Source: an uncultured Prevotellaceae bacterium (GTDB taxonomy: Bacteria > Bacteroidota > Bacteroidia > Bacteroidales > Bacteroidaceae). Taken from it: 60,530 bases of DNA. The notes beneath the pieces were generated by a model. The model did not search any database and was not told where the DNA came from. It worked only from the letters and a program-made list of their open reading frames with translations. The stretch lies in contig ONCH01000011.1 of NCBI GenBank assembly GCA_900316265.1, forward strand, positions 1-60,530, read 5' to 3'. The stretch's first letter is position 1; each line of letters starts with the position of its first letter. Of this stretch, positions 7,492-15,496 are shown in pieces. The position numbers and the translations under genes are program-made.

Positions 7492-10400
7492 TGTCATGTC
7501 CTCCTCGTTGCGACCATCAAGGGTGTAATACACATCTTCCATCTTACTTCTTCCATCTTCCATCGAAGCAACGCTCGTTGCTTCTCCCTCTCCGAAGTCG
7601 ACCTCGATGTTGCGGGCGAAGTACTCGCCGCTGCTTGTCGGTACATAGAAGTGGCAGCGGAAGCACTTCAGCGTGCGTGGGTTCTTCGAGTAGCCTATCT
7701 TGTTGCCCTTAGTCATCAGGAGAATCTCGTTCTTGTTGCCCTCGTTGTCGCCCGTGGCTCCGCTATTGACAATGCTGAATGGCGAGTACTGGCCTACGAA
7801 GGTTACGTTCCAGTCCCTGCTCTCGACGGCTGTCGGCGTAGTGCTGCTGATGGTGACGCCGCTGAACGTGGGGTTCACGATATTGGCACCGCTAGCCCAC
7901 TTCACGATATATGGCTTGCCAGCCTCGATGGCATCCACGGTGTTGAACTTCAGCGTCAGCGTGCCGTTGCCCCTATCCAGGCGGGTGCCACCAGCGGTGT
8001 TGTCCATCGTCTTGATGGTGGCTCCTGCCAATGGGCTGGCAGCTATCTGCTCTTCAGTCAGTGAGAACGGCAGGCACAGCGTGTTCCAGTTGCCGTCCTT
8101 CGTCAGCGTCTGCAGCGTCACGTCAGCTACACTGCCGTTCCATTCTCTGATGGTGCTGCTGTTGTCGGCAGCGTCGGCAAGGGTGATGGTCTTATATGGG
8201 CGCAGCGTCTTACCGTTCAGCTTGCTCATATCGGTGATGGTTCCGCTGAGCACTTCGCTGCCGTTATAGAGGCTCTGCCCGTCGGCTATCTTCACGGTGC
8301 CGCTTTGGTTGACTTTATAGCTGCTGACGTGGATGTAGTCGTCGGCGTTGGTCCAACCGAGGGTGATGTCACCGTAGGAGGCGAGGATGCCGACGGCATT
8401 AGTGCCGGTGGCGGTGGCGTCGAGCTGTCCGCCGGTGACGGTCATGCTGGCACTGATGGCTTTGGCGTTAGTGCTGTTGACGGTGGCGGTGAGTTTGCCG
8501 CCGTTGAGGGTGACGGTGCTGGCCTCGAGGGCTTTCACACCATTATAGTCGCTGCAGATCAGGCTGACGTTGCCACTGTGCTGGATGTAGTCGCTCACAT
8601 AGATGCCTAAATTCGACGTGCCGTCGTAGCGGAGAGTGCCGGCTGTAGCGGGGTCGAGGCTCTGGCCGTAGATAGTGAGGTCTATAGTACCTCGATGAAT
8701 GCCTGTGACGTCGCTTGCGAGGGTCATGGTCTTGCCGTTGCCAAGGATGAGGGTGATGTCGCCATCGGGTACAATTTTGTAGTCGTAGCTGATGTCGTGG
8801 CCCACGTAGTAGGTGCCGGCGGCGAGGTGTACGCGGTAGCTTGCGTATTCCTCAATGGCGGTCTCATAGCCGTCGAGGGCGATGGCGTCAGCCTGGTCGG
8901 TGGTGCCGTCGGCCTTCATGTAGGTGATGCTGTGAGGCTGCCCGTCGCTGCGGATGGCTGCGCTCACGGTGGCATCAGCGTTGCCTACGGTGAGCGTGCT
9001 GCCGTTGATGGTGCCAGCGGTGGTGGCGTAGTTCAATGCGTAGTATTCTGGGGCTTCGCCAAGGGTATTGCCGAGTGTCAGCTCTGCGCCCTCGCGCCAG
9101 TAGTTCTCGGGCGTACCGTCGTTGTCGCTGTCGCAGCTGAAGCCAAGGTCGTCGGCCATCGCGGTCTGGATGGTGACAGAGGCATCGGCAGGGGTGACGA
9201 GGTGGGCGGCGCAGACGCGGGTGACGGGTGCGCCGCCCTCGATATATCCGCAGGCGGCGGTGGCGTTGCCGCCGTAGTAGTAGCAGTTGGTGGCGGTGGT
9301 GTTTGTGTTATAAATGTTGCCGATGATGGCGCCGACGTAGTTTTCACTGTGGGTGGACGAGCTGCTGACGGTGGGGTTGACCACGTGGCAGTTCTCGACG
9401 AGGTTGCTGCTGCCCGAGCCGCACCTGCCGATGAGGGCGCCAAGGTCCACGCTAAAGTTAATGGTCGTCGTGGCTTTGGCGGTGGGGCTGAGGAGGATGA
9501 CGTTCCTGACGGTGGCGCCTTGGACCACGCCGAAGAGGCCGATGCTGCCGTAGTTTATGCTGACGGTGAGGCCGCTGATGGTGTAGCCGCCGCCGTCGTA
9601 GGTGCCGGCGAAGCTATAGCTGCCGGCCAGTTCGCCTATGGGCGTGAAGTTGCCGCCGCCGGCGAGGTCGATGTCGGCGGTCTGGCGGAAGGTCTTGCCG
9701 GTGGAGGCGTAATTGCCGGTGGCGTTGACGGCTGCAGCCAGGTTGCGCAGGTCATCAGCGGTAGCAATCTTGTAGGCGGCGGTGCCTCCTTCGGTGGTCA
9801 CGCCGAAGTGCTGGTTGCCGAACTTGGCGCGGCGCTTCGAGGCGAAGCCGCTCCAGTTGCCCGTGGTGTTCGCCTGCTCAGCCGCGATGCTTGGGAAGAC
9901 GATGTACAGCAGGGCGTTGTCGTTTTGGAAGACATTACCGGCGAGGCTAACGGCGCCGTCATGTTGGATGTCGATGCGCTGGAGGCCCACGCAGTTCTTG
10001 AAGGCGCCTTGGTTCAGGCTGGTCACGCTGGCGGGCAGGGTGACCTCTTTAAGGCCGTCGCAGTGGTCGAAGGCATTGGTGCCGATAGTGGTGACACCCG
10101 TGCCGATGGTAATCGAGGCCAGGCTCTGACAGCCGATGAAGGCGTAGTCGCCGATGGAGGTGATGCTGTTGCCGATGGTAACGCTGGTCAGGTCATAGCC
10201 CCAAGGGGCATCGGTGCGCCAAATGTCGGCGTTGTCGTGGCCGTAGTTTTTCATAGCTCCGCTGCCGCTGATAGTCAGCACGGTGTAGTTGCCGCTGTTG
10301 TCCTGCGTGAGGCTCCATGTGAGGCCGTCGCTGCTGGTGCCGCTGACGGTCTGCAGGGTGGCGCTGACAGTAACGTCGCTGCTGGCGAGGGTAATGGTGG

Positions 10401-12891
10401 CACTCTTCTTGTCGGTAGCCACCTCGCTGCTGGCAGATCCCGTAGCGGTGAAGGCGATGATGGACTTGTCGGCATCGTTGACGGTCAGGGTGACAGTGGC
10501 GCCGCTAGCAAAGTAGTGCTTGGCGTTGTACGTCAGCGTGGCGTTGGTCGCAGCCACAGTAACGCCGCTGGGGGCGCCAGTGACCATGTAGAGGGGTGTG
10601 GCAGAGTTTTTGATTACCGAATTATAGTTGGCAGAGACGTTGCCGCCATTGTCGTGGTAGTAGTTGCCAGAGGCAGACATATTATTAGAATATTGCCCAA
10701 TGAGGTAATACGCAGGGGGATATTGGGCATTAGGGTCTGCCTTATGGGCGCTGACGGTGACATCGGCGAAACAGCCGTTCATCGTGCAGAAAGAACCAGC
10801 TTGGCCTATGAGACCGGCTGCGTAGCCGTAGCCCTTAATGGTGCCGCTGACCTTACAGTTGCTCATGTTGAAGCATGCGACATAGCTCGCAATGCCGGCA
10901 GCCTTACCGTTGCCCTGCCCAGCGCTGCTCACGTCGATGTTGCAGTCCACGATGTTGATGTTCTTCAATTCGGTGGGTATCTGGGAACCATGATAATAAT
11001 CACTCGATATAAAACCGAAGAGTCCGGCATACTGGTAGTTGCCGCTGACGGTGAGGCCACTGATGGTGAAGTTGCCGCCGTCGTAGTGGCCCTTGAAGGG
11101 GTTAGCGCTGGTGGTGCCGATGGGCGTCCAGGCGCTGGTGAGCGTGATGGGGTTGGTCTGCTGGAAATAAACTTCTGAGCAGTTGTGGGCAGTAGTCTCA
11201 CTGAAGCCGTTGCTGTAGGTACCCGTGCCGTTCACATATACAGCCAGGTCCTTCAGGTCGTCGGCATTGGTAATTTTATACGGGTTGGCCGAGGTGCCGG
11301 CTCCGTCGCCACGGGTAAGGAAGGTCGGCATTCCGCCTCCTTGTGCAGTGCCGAGGGTGCGGGTGAAGTGGCAGTTGGTGCCTGCTTCGCCGTTGCGCAC
11401 GAAGGTGGCGCTGCCGCTGGTGCACTCCGTCTCGCCGCTTTCAAGTGCGGCGGGGGTGTAAAGTGAGTTGGTGACAGAGACGGTGCCGTTGTTATTTTTC
11501 CATCCTACGAAACCACCGCATTTGGTGGTGCCGTTGGTGGTGAGCAGCTTACCGTCGAACACGCAGCCGTCGATGGTAAGCGAGGCGTTTTTCTGGTTTT
11601 CGGCCACGAAGCCGCCGTGGGTGCCGTCGCCATTGATGCTGCTGTTGATGACGACACTCGAGCGACAGTTCTGGATGGTGACAGTGCCGTACTGGTGGGC
11701 GATGAAGCCTGCAGCAAACTTGTTCGAGGTCTGGATGGTGCCGGCGACGCGCAGGTTCTGAATGGTGGCGTTCTCCACATATTGGAAGGGCGCGGCATTT
11801 TCAGCGCTGGCGGTGTGGCTGAAAGTCAGCGTCTTGTTGTTGCCGTCGAACGTGCCGGTGAAGTCGTGGTAGCTGGCGCCCGCCATGCGGCTGACGGTGA
11901 TGTCGCCGTTCAGCTTCACCGTCTTGCCGGTAAAGTAGCCCTTAGCTTTATTGGCCAGCAGGCCCCAGAAGACATTCCAGCCCTTGGCAGTCTTGATGGT
12001 GTACACGTTGCCGTTCTGCTCGAAGTGGTTGGGTGAGGCAGTGTTGGCGCCGTCGACGTCGGCATTGTAGCAACCCACACCGGTGGCGTTCTCCACGCCC
12101 GCTACGGTGCAGGCGTAGTAGCAGTTGTTCTGGAGGGTGCCGCTGTTGTTCTGGCCGCAGATGGCACCGTAGGTGTTGTCTTGGGCTGCGGGCACGACGA
12201 CTCCGATGGCGACGTTGTTGCGCAGGGTTCCAGTATAGTTCATGCCTGCGATGCCGCCGTAGTAACTGCCACTGGCATTGGTGAGCGTGGCTGCACTGGT
12301 GCAGTCGCTGACGGTGCCTTCGTAGTTGCGGCCCACAATGCCGCCGTGGTAGTTGGCGTTGGACTTGACGGCGGAAATTAGTACGTCGGCTGCGACATGG
12401 CAGTCGCTGACGGTGCCGTAGTTTTGGCCCACGATGCCGCCAATGTTGTAGAAGCCGGTGATACGGGTGTCGGCGAGGGTGATGCCACGGATGTCGGCGC
12501 CGTCAGCCATTCCGAAGATGCCTTGGAATGAGTTGAGGTTATCTTTCCCGCCCTTATAAATGCGGATGCCGCTGATAGTGTGGCCCTGGCCGTCGTAATG
12601 TCCCCTGAAGTAGTGGCTTTGGACGCCGATGGCGGTGTAGTTGCTCTGGGTGTTGCCAACGCCCTCGGTGCTGTAGGCGATGTCCTTGGTCTGCTTGAAG
12701 TACACGTTCTTGTAGTCCGTGCCGTTGTTCACATTGGTAGCCAGCTGGTTCAAGTCGTCGGTACTGGTAATCAGGTACGGGTCGGCACTGGTGCCGCTAC
12801 CACTCCATGCCCACGCCGTGGCCGTCGTGAGCAGCATCACGGGCAGCAGCATGGCTGCCCGTGAAAACATTCTAATTGGTTTTGGTCTCAT
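7327..12891 (-). CDS. Giant surface protein 2 (GLUG/LRR type), fused to a 54-aa peptide
   Basis: This 1854-residue exported protein has a signal peptide ending ATAWA (about residue 27). Many GLUG-like repeats follow (GGIVGQNYGTVSDC, GGIVGRNYEG, GLFG). BspA-like leucine-rich repeats sit near residues 890-990, a further GLUG block follows, and beta-helix-like repeats (VTLNGGKLT) lie near 1360-1560. The KDGNWNTLCLPF module starts near residue 1595. Such architectures belong to surface adhesin-like or ligand-binding proteins; the ligand is unknown. The end (YYTLDGRNEED, then MTMKKKQYINPEM) runs in frame into the 54-aa peptide that is a separate small ORF in copy 1. DNA from about 8210 to 8880 nearly matches 3120-3790, pointing to recent duplication or gene conversion. 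GC-rich. No clear promoter was found in the 66-bp gap upstream. Confidence 0.8.
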   Translation of the reverse strand: MRPKPIRMFSRAAMLLPVMLLTTATAWAWSGSGTSADPYLITSTDDLNQLATNVNNGTDYKNVYFKQTKDIAYSTEGVGNTQSNYTAIGVQSHYFRGHYDGQGHTISGIRIYKGGKDNLNSFQGIFGMADGADIRGITLADTRITGFYNIGGIVGQNYGTVSDCHVAADVLISAVKSNANYHGGIVGRNYEGTVSDCTSAATLTNASGSYYGGIAGMNYTGTLRNNVAIGVVVPAAQDNTYGAICGQNNSGTLQNNCYYACTVAGVENATGVGCYNADVDGANTASPNHFEQNGNVYTIKTAKGWNVFWGLLANKAKGYFTGKTVKLNGDITVSRMAGASYHDFTGTFDGNNKTLTFSHTASAENAAPFQYVENATIQNLRVAGTIQTSNKFAAGFIAHQYGTVTIQNCRSSVVINSSINGDGTHGGFVAENQKNASLTIDGCVFDGKLLTTNGTTKCGGFVGWKNNNGTVSVTNSLYTPAALESGETECTSGSATFVRNGEAGTNCHFTRTLGTAQGGGMPTFLTRGDGAGTSANPYKITNADDLKDLAVYVNGTGTYSNGFSETTAHNCSEVYFQQTNPITLTSAWTPIGTTSANPFKGHYDGGNFTISGLTVSGNYQYAGLFGFISSDYYHGSQIPTELKNINIVDCNIDVSSAGQGNGKAAGIASYVACFNMSNCKVSGTIKGYGYAAGLIGQAGSFCTMNGCFADVTVSAHKADPNAQYPPAYYLIGQYSNNMSASGNYYHDNGGNVSANYNSVIKNSATPLYMVTGAPSGVTVAATNATLTYNAKHYFASGATVTLTVNDADKSIIAFTATGSASSEVATDKKSATITLASSDVTVSATLQTVSGTSSDGLTWSLTQDNSGNYTVLTISGSGAMKNYGHDNADIWRTDAPWGYDLTSVTIGNSITSIGDYAFIGCQSLASITIGTGVTTIGTNAFDHCDGLKEVTLPASVTSLNQGAFKNCVGLQRIDIQHDGAVSLAGNVFQNDNALLYIVFPSIAAEQANTTGNWSGFASKRRAKFGNQHFGVTTEGGTAAYKIATADDLRNLAAAVNATGNYASTGKTFRQTADIDLAGGGNFTPIGELAGSYSFAGTYDGGGYTISGLTVSINYGSIGLFGVVQGATVRNVILLSPTAKATTTINFSVDLGALIGRCGSGSSNLVENCHVVNPTVSSSSTHSENYVGAIIGNIYNTNTTATNCYYYGGNATAACGYIEGGAPVTRVCAAHLVTPADASVTIQTAMADDLGFSCDSDNDGTPENYWREGAELTLGNTLGEAPEYYALNYATTAGTINGSTLTVGNADATVSAAIRSDGQPHSITYMKADGTTDQADAIALDGYETAIEEYASYRVHLAAGTYYVGHDISYDYKIVPDGDITLILGNGKTMTLASDVTGIHRGTIDLTIYGQSLDPATAGTLRYDGTSNLGIYVSDYIQHSGNVSLICSDYNGVKALEASTVTLNGGKLTATVNSTNAKAISASMTVTGGQLDATATGTNAVGILASYGDITLGWTNADDYIHVSSYKVNQSGTVKIADGQSLYNGSEVLSGTITDMSKLNGKTLRPYKTITLADAADNSSTIREWNGSVADVTLQTLTKDGNWNTLCLPFSLTEEQIAASPLAGATIKTMDNTAGGTRLDRGNGTLTLKFNTVDAIEAGKPYIVKWASGANIVNPTFSGVTISSTTPTAVESRDWNVTFVGQYSPFSIVNSGATGDNEGNKNEILLMTKGNKIGYSKNPRTLKCFRCHFYVPTSSGEYFARNIEVDFGEGEATSVASMEDGRSKMEDVYYTLDGRNEEDMTMKKKQYINPEMTVVALAHQGYLLTISGDVQDLSISGAEGITLDADGLDDIEDDV
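7533..7565. repeat. Low-complexity text repeat inside surface protein 2
   Basis: CATCTTCCATCTTACTTCTT-type text encodes SMEDGRSKMED on the minus strand, just before YYTLDGR. It occupies the site where copy 1 has CTCTTAACTCTTC text. Confidence 0.8.
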
Positions 12892-12957
12892 ATTCTTTAA
12901 TCTTTTTAATGTTTTATTTCTATGGTCGTATATGTTGTCTGAAGTCGGCCAAGCTAG

Positions 12958-14151
12958 CTAATACAACAAACCGAACAGCCAAAGAGGTATCTTATCTCCG
13001 TGACCGATGTCTATATTGTCACTTACCATAAAACTGTCTTCTATACCCTTGATTTGTGAGAAGCCTTTGTTCTTACCTCCAACCTGAAAGAGCCACTTCC
13101 CGTCAACCACCAAGTCACCTTGTGTAGGCATATACAGTTGGTGATTGACGCCCACCTGTGACGCAAGATATGTCTCGCGTTTGGTACCTGACTCAATCTG
13201 AGGTGACAGGGCGTACATCAGATTGGTATTGTTGAAAAGTATCTTCTCGGGTTTCGTGAGGATATTCATGCCTTCCGATGCGCTATAGAGACGACGGACC
13301 AAGGCGGCTTTATCCATCAGGTCAATGAGCTTCAGCACATTGTTTCTTGACGACTGGAGCGTGGTGCATAGAGATGAAATGTTCAATGTGTAAGGAGAGG
13401 TCTCTGCCAATATAGCTAACAACTGCTTGGCTTTATAGACGGAGTCATATTCTATGTTTGCTACTGAAGGGATTTCTGAAGTAACAATCGTATCAATGAC
13501 CTGTTGTAAGCGGTCGGCAAAACCGTCGCCTTCATCTTTGTAAAACGGATAATAGCCTGCAACAAGATATTTCTCGAAATAGGAAAGAACCTTTACCTTG
13601 GAGGTCATTTGAGAAGCCTCCATAAAGTGATTCTCCAGAATCTGTTCCAATGTCAGGACTGGCAGTTCAGCCACCTGCTCCAGAAGCAGATATTCTCTGA
13701 AGGAGAGTCCTTCTAAGGTATATTGCCTGTGGCGGCGTGACAGATCGCCCACCAGTGACTCTTCCAACTTTAGCATGGAGGAACCTGTTACGACGATGTG
13801 CATTCCTGGATATGAGTCATAGATGTTCTTGACCTCTTGCTGCCATCCTTTATATTTGTGTACCTCATCTAAAAAGAGATGTGTCCCACCATGTGTATAG
13901 AAGTATTCTGCCAAGTCCAGCACGGAATGATTGGCAAACCAAAGATGGTCTAACGAGACATAAAGCGCCTTTTCCTTGTCTGCAAAGGTGCGTAGGATGT
14001 GTTGCAGTATCATGGTAGTCTTGCCTACTCCTTTGGCACCCTTGATGACAATTAACCTGTTGTCCCAGTTTATCTTCTCATAGAGATAGCGGGTAAAACG
14101 CAAATCGGTCTCTGCCAACAGTCGTCCGTAAGTCTTAAATAGTCTATCCAT
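12958..14151 (-). CDS. AAA family ATPase, AAA_14/DUF4143 type
   Basis: This 397-residue ATPase has Walker A GAKGVGKT at residues 38-45, Walker B LFLDEVH at 92-98 and the VTGSS sensor segment. The middle (SFREYLLLE and following) is typical of the AAA_14/DUF4143 group. The C-terminal GDLVVDGKWLFQVGGK resembles a diverged PD-(D/E)XK core. The function is unknown, as for the family. It is not a close copy of the ATPase at 886, so two independent members flank the surface-protein pair. It is a single-gene unit. Confidence 0.85.
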   Translation of the reverse strand: MDRLFKTYGRLLAETDLRFTRYLYEKINWDNRLIVIKGAKGVGKTTMILQHILRTFADKEKALYVSLDHLWFANHSVLDLAEYFYTHGGTHLFLDEVHKYKGWQQEVKNIYDSYPGMHIVVTGSSMLKLEESLVGDLSRRHRQYTLEGLSFREYLLLEQVAELPVLTLEQILENHFMEASQMTSKVKVLSYFEKYLVAGYYPFYKDEGDGFADRLQQVIDTIVTSEIPSVANIEYDSVYKAKQLLAILAETSPYTLNISSLCTTLQSSRNNVLKLIDLMDKAALVRRLYSASEGMNILTKPEKILFNNTNLMYALSPQIESGTKRETYLASQVGVNHQLYMPTQGDLVVDGKWLFQVGGKNKGFSQIKGIEDSFMVSDNIDIGHGDKIPLWLFGLLY

Positions 14152-14223
14152 CGTTTCTTCTCTTATAAAACCGCGGCAAAATTACACATTTTACTTTAGA
14201 AAAACAAATTATCTGTCACTTTT

Positions 14224-14337
14224 TTACTTTTGAGAGATGAAATTAGGCACACAAGAGGACTGTCCCCACGCCGTCGTGGCGGTGAGCAGCAGCATGGCTG
14301 CCCGCATAGAGAAATGTCTGAATGCTTTCTTTTCCAT
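14224..14337 (-). pseudogene. 5' relic of a third surface-protein gene
   Basis: The reading frame starts MEKKAFRHFSMRAAMLLL, almost identical to surface protein 1. The signal peptide is shortened (TATTAWGQ), and the frame then runs into unrelated codons and stops after 37 residues. The 60 bp upstream match the leader of surface protein 1, including the TCTTTCGCGCGTACT word and a TGCAAAAGTACGAATAA relic of the -7 box. The DNA just after the break (GAGGACTGTCCCC) resembles the REP-like words near 2205. Confidence 0.8.
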
Positions 14338-14518
14338 ACGTTTATGATTGTTGTTTTTTACTCTTTCGCGCGTACTGTATTAAAAAAGTTGTGCAAAAGT
14401 ACGAATAATTTAGTTAATAATTACCCTCTCCCCCTTAAACTTTGTTAATATAGTGTCAGTTTAACAATTCATAAAAAACCACCCCGATTTATTGTCGTTG
14501 CGGAATATTGAAACAATT

Positions 14519-14547
14519 CGCCGAAACATCGTGTGGATGTCTCGGCG
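14519..14547 (-). terminator. Terminator after the ParE-type toxin
   Basis: CGCCGAAACATC and GATGTCTCGGCG form a 12-bp stem with one wobble, 37 nt after the toxin stop. The T-tract is weak (AATTGTTT on the minus strand). Confidence 0.6.
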
Positions 14548-14583
14548 GATATATGTCTGAGGGAATAAAGTCGGTGTGGTGTG

Positions 14584-14895
14584 CTACTTCACTTGTGATG
14601 ACTGATCTTCAGCGTCCATTCGGGTGTCCCAGAAGGCAGCGATGTAAAGAATGTCATCGCTCACGAAATAAACCAACTTGTTCAGGCCATTGATGATGAC
14701 GCTGCGGTAGGTCTTCGCACGATTGCTAAATAGCGGGTCAATCTGTCCGATGCCTGGACTGCGCTTCAAGCGGTCGGTTGTTTCGCGAATCTCCTGCTTG
14801 AATTTGTACTTGCGCTTGGCGCCAAACTGCTGGCGAATGTAGTTAGCCACTTCGTCACGTTGTTTCCTAGCGCGTTCAGACCATTTTACTCTCAT
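14584..14895 (-). CDS. ParE/RelE-family toxin
   Basis: This 103-residue protein has the ParE/RelE fold pattern: the N-terminal strand MRVKWSERARKQ, helices with NYIRQQFGAKRK and DRLKRSPGIGQ, and a final YRSVII-NGLNKLVYFV strand pair. ParE members poison gyrase and RelE members cut mRNA; sequence alone does not separate them, although the helix layout favours ParE. Its ATG overlaps the antitoxin stop by 4 nt (ATGA), the usual coupling for such pairs. Confidence 0.85.
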   Translation of the reverse strand: MRVKWSERARKQRDEVANYIRQQFGAKRKYKFKQEIRETTDRLKRSPGIGQIDPLFSNRAKTYRSVIINGLNKLVYFVSDDILYIAAFWDTRMDAEDQSSQVK

Positions 14896-15233
14896 ACGGC
14901 TTCCATTTGCAGCTTCTGTTCCTCTGCCAGTTCTCGCTCGTACTCCTCCTCATCCTCTTTCCACAAGTCTTCGTCGTCAATACCCAGACCAGCTTCATAG
15001 TCACGTTCGGCCTCATCGAGCATGGCATTCATCTCCTCCTTGGTGTAGCGTCGCCCGTATGGATAGCCTTCGAGCATCGCCTCCATGGACATGTCATCGG
15101 CCTTATCAGACTTCATACTATCGATGATAATTGATACCAGTTCCAGTTTCTGGCTGTCGTCCATGTCCTTCACCATGTTCCGGTAGTAGCTCATGGGGTG
15201 CGCGCTGCGTCGTCTTACGGTTGTTGTTGCCAT
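14892..15233 (-). CDS. Antitoxin of the ParE-type pair
   Basis: This is a 113-residue acidic protein with the start set at MATTTVRRRSAHP (ATG 15233); an upstream in-frame ATG would lie in the promoter repeat. A central segment (DSQKLELVSIIIDSMK) resembles the short antitoxins of Bacteroidota that precede ParE/RelE genes. The C-terminal half is rich in Asp and Glu, which suits toxin neutralisation. It is transcribed from a promoter identical in layout to that of surface protein 1, because the two share duplicated leader DNA. Confidence 0.75.
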   Translation of the reverse strand: MATTTVRRRSAHPMSYYRNMVKDMDDSQKLELVSIIIDSMKSDKADDMSMEAMLEGYPYGRRYTKEEMNAMLDEAERDYEAGLGIDDEDLWKEDEEEYERELAEEQKLQMEAV

Positions 15234-15259
15234 AATCGTTATCGTTTTGTTTCTGCGTG

Positions 15260-15291
15260 CAAAGTTACGAATAAGCGAGCAAAGAACCAAA
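15260..15291 (-). promoter_or_regulatory. Promoter of the antitoxin-toxin pair
   Basis: Minus strand TTTG (15288-15291) and TAACTTTG (15260-15267), 20 nt apart. Same sequence as the promoter at 6944-6975. Confidence 0.85.
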
Positions 15292-15328
15292 GGAAAACTC
15301 GTTTTTCTTTGTTCTTTCGAGCGAAAGA

Positions 15329-15363
15329 TTGCAACGCCACACTTTGTACCTTCAGGTCAAAGA
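15329..15363 (+). repeat. 35-bp hairpin element, copy 3
   Basis: Identical to copy 2 (7013-7047), being part of the duplicated leader block. Confidence 0.9.
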
Positions 15364-15389
15364 AACTTCTCCAAAGGAGAAAGTTACGA

Positions 15390-15424
15390 TTGCAACGCCA
15401 CACTTTGCACCTTTAGGTCAAAGA
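15390..15424 (+). repeat. 35-bp hairpin element, copy 4 (clean insertion)
   Basis: TTGCAACGCCACACTTTGCA and CCTTTAGGTCAAAGA lie exactly between GTTACGA and ATAAGCGAGC. The paralogous leader has these two words directly joined at 7073/7074. There is no obvious target duplication. Confidence 0.95.
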
Positions 15425-15496
15425 ATAAGCGAGCAAAATACCAAATTTATTTAAGAAATAAAATAGTTAGCTGGTGTTGGACAGAAAATCGGGGGC

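Larger units (their letters stand above)
14152..14583. other. Gene-poor gap with a surface-protein relic and a terminator
   Basis: The gap holds the 5' relic of a third surface-protein gene (14224-14337), its degraded promoter region (about 14338-14400) and a terminator for the toxin gene (14519-14547). No other structure was seen. Confidence 0.7.
15234..15496. other. Duplicated leader block upstream of the antitoxin
   Basis: From 15258 to 15455 the sequence repeats 6942-7095 almost exactly, with one additional 35-bp hairpin element (15390-15424). Confidence 0.9.

Noticed and set aside
8695-11178. Long open frame (827 codons) on the plus strand, opposite surface protein 2
   Set aside because: Same composition artefact (VxxGDxxV repeats from GC-rich codons of the real gene). 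The minus-strand frame has signal peptide, GLUG and LRR motifs.
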